From Natrinema salinisoli (lineage in GTDB: Archaea; Halobacteriota; Halobacteria; Halobacteriales; Natrialbaceae), in the NCBI RefSeq assembly GCF_020405205.1, contig NZ_CP084470.1, positions 1-64,000 on the forward strand: a DNA stretch of 64,000 nucleotides, read 5' to 3'. Positions 63,248 through 64,000 of this stretch are shown piece by piece. A model generated the notes under the pieces. It was not told where the DNA came from. It did no database searches and worked only from the letters and a program-made list of their open reading frames with translations. Numbering within the stretch: the first letter of the stretch is position 1; each line of letters starts with the position of its first letter. Both the position numbers and the translations under genes were made by a program.

Positions 63248-64000
63248 TCAGGGTTCCACGATGAGCTTTCCGACCGCGTTGCGATCCGCCATGTCGGCGA
63301 ACGCTCGATCGGTGTCCGCGAGCGGATAGCGCTCGTGGACGACCGGATCGAGTCGGCCGCCTTCGACGAGGTCGACGAGGCGCTCGAGGTCGCCCTGCGT
63401 TCCCATCGTGCTCCCGATGACCCGCTTCTGATTCAGGAAGAGGTCGTCGAGCGTGAGCGTCGAGGTCGGGCCGGCGGTCTGTCCGCAGATCGCCATCCGC
63501 CCGCCGCGTCGCAGGACGTTCAGCCCTACCTCCGAGAACGGGCCGCCGAGGTGGTTGATCGTCGCGTCGACGCGACCGATCTCGAGAACGGCGTCGCGGA
63601 TCTCGTCGGGCCCACCGGACTCGATGGTGTGGTCGGCACCGAGGGCCTCGAGCCGATCGAGTTTCGCTCGGGACGTTGACGTCCCGATCGTCCGCGCGCC
63701 GACGACGTCCGCGAGCTGGACGGTCGCTACGCCGACGCCGCCCGTCGCTCCCGGGACGAAGACGAGGTCGCCCGGACCGACCTCGGCCGCCTCGAGCATT
63801 CGAAATGCGGTCATATACGAGACGGGAAGCGCCGCCGCGTCCGCCGGTTCGACGGCGTCGGAGAGCGGAATCAGCCGATCGGCACGGACGGTCGCGTACT
63901 CCGCCAGCCCGCCGTTGTAGAGACTGAACCGCTCACAGTAGCTCTCCGGCCCCTCCCGACAGAACCGACAGGAGCCACACGTCTGATTCGGACAGAGGAG
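63248..64000 (-). CDS. zinc/MDR-family alcohol or quinone dehydrogenase, 5' end beyond window
   Basis: The visible 250 residues run off the right edge, so the N terminus with the catalytic zinc site is missing. The structural zinc lobe begins at the edge (CGSCRFCREGPESYC). VFVPGATGGVGVATVQLA (Rossmann) and HLGGPFSEVGLNVLRRGGRM follow. It belongs to medium-chain dehydrogenases of the zinc alcohol dehydrogenase/quinone oxidoreductase type. Convergent with the acyl-CoA ligase. Confidence 0.85.
   Translation of the reverse strand, partial: LLCPNQTCGSCRFCREGPESYCERFSLYNGGLAEYATVRADRLIPLSDAVEPADAAALPVSYMTAFRMLEAAEVGPGDLVFVPGATGGVGVATVQLADVVGARTIGTSTSRAKLDRLEALGADHTIESGGPDEIRDAVLEIGRVDATINHLGGPFSEVGLNVLRRGGRMAICGQTAGPTSTLTLDDLFLNQKRVIGSTMGTQGDLERLVDLVEGGRLDPVVHERYPLADTDRAFADMADRNAVGKLIVEP

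Overview
The window is DNA of a haloarchaeon, probably a megaplasmid or secondary replicon or an integrated island. The proteins are strongly acidic and the GC content is high. Many genes have a TATA-like box about 25-30 nt before the ATG (leaderless transcripts). Family signatures are haloarchaeal: RdfA with an archaea-specific SMC-related protein, a haloarchaeal-type ParA, and F420-dependent luciferase-like enzymes. No rRNA, tRNA or CRISPR array was seen.

Left end (1-5.2 kb) is replicon or mobility DNA. A ParA-type ATPase overlaps a small acidic partner gene. Arrays of CTTAG repeats phased at 13 bp lie on both sides of this pair. Then come a winged-helix regulator, a frameshifted hypothetical gene and a tyrosine recombinase.

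Sugar region (5.3-21.1 kb): an IclR regulator and a zinc alcohol dehydrogenase on the minus strand, then a complete sugar ABC importer (TAT lipoprotein, two permeases, ATPase), a class II aldolase and a rhamnulokinase-family kinase. These are followed by an SDR, a galactonate-dehydratase-like enolase-superfamily enzyme, a polyol-type dehydrogenase, an AGE-family isomerase, a mannonate dehydratase and a uronate-dehydrogenase-like enzyme. The set combines a kinase/aldolase branch with an oxidation/dehydration branch, so several deoxy-sugars, hexoses or uronic acids are probably used.

Spacer and cell-biology genes (21.1-25.9 kb): a decayed IS6-family transposase, a hotdog thioesterase, the rdfA/SMC-like pair and an Lrp/AsnC regulator.

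Acyl-CoA region (26-64 kb): four acyl-CoA dehydrogenases, four AMP-forming acyl-CoA ligases, two thiolases (one with a DUF35 partner), a 3-hydroxyacyl-CoA dehydrogenase, two crotonases and a crotonase remnant, three F420/LLM enzymes, and an MBL hydrolase. It also has an amidohydrolase with a DUF59 protein, a 2-oxoacid dehydrogenase E1a/E1b/E2, hydantoinase/oxoprolinase A and B, a phosphotransferase with a small partner, an acetoacetate-decarboxylase-family protein and a right-edge zinc/MDR dehydrogenase. Together these look like a catabolic region for unusual (branched, cyclic or keto) carboxylic acids. The substrate cannot be read from sequence. Several modules are duplicated, notably an LLM plus acyl-CoA dehydrogenase pair and the acyl-CoA ligase.
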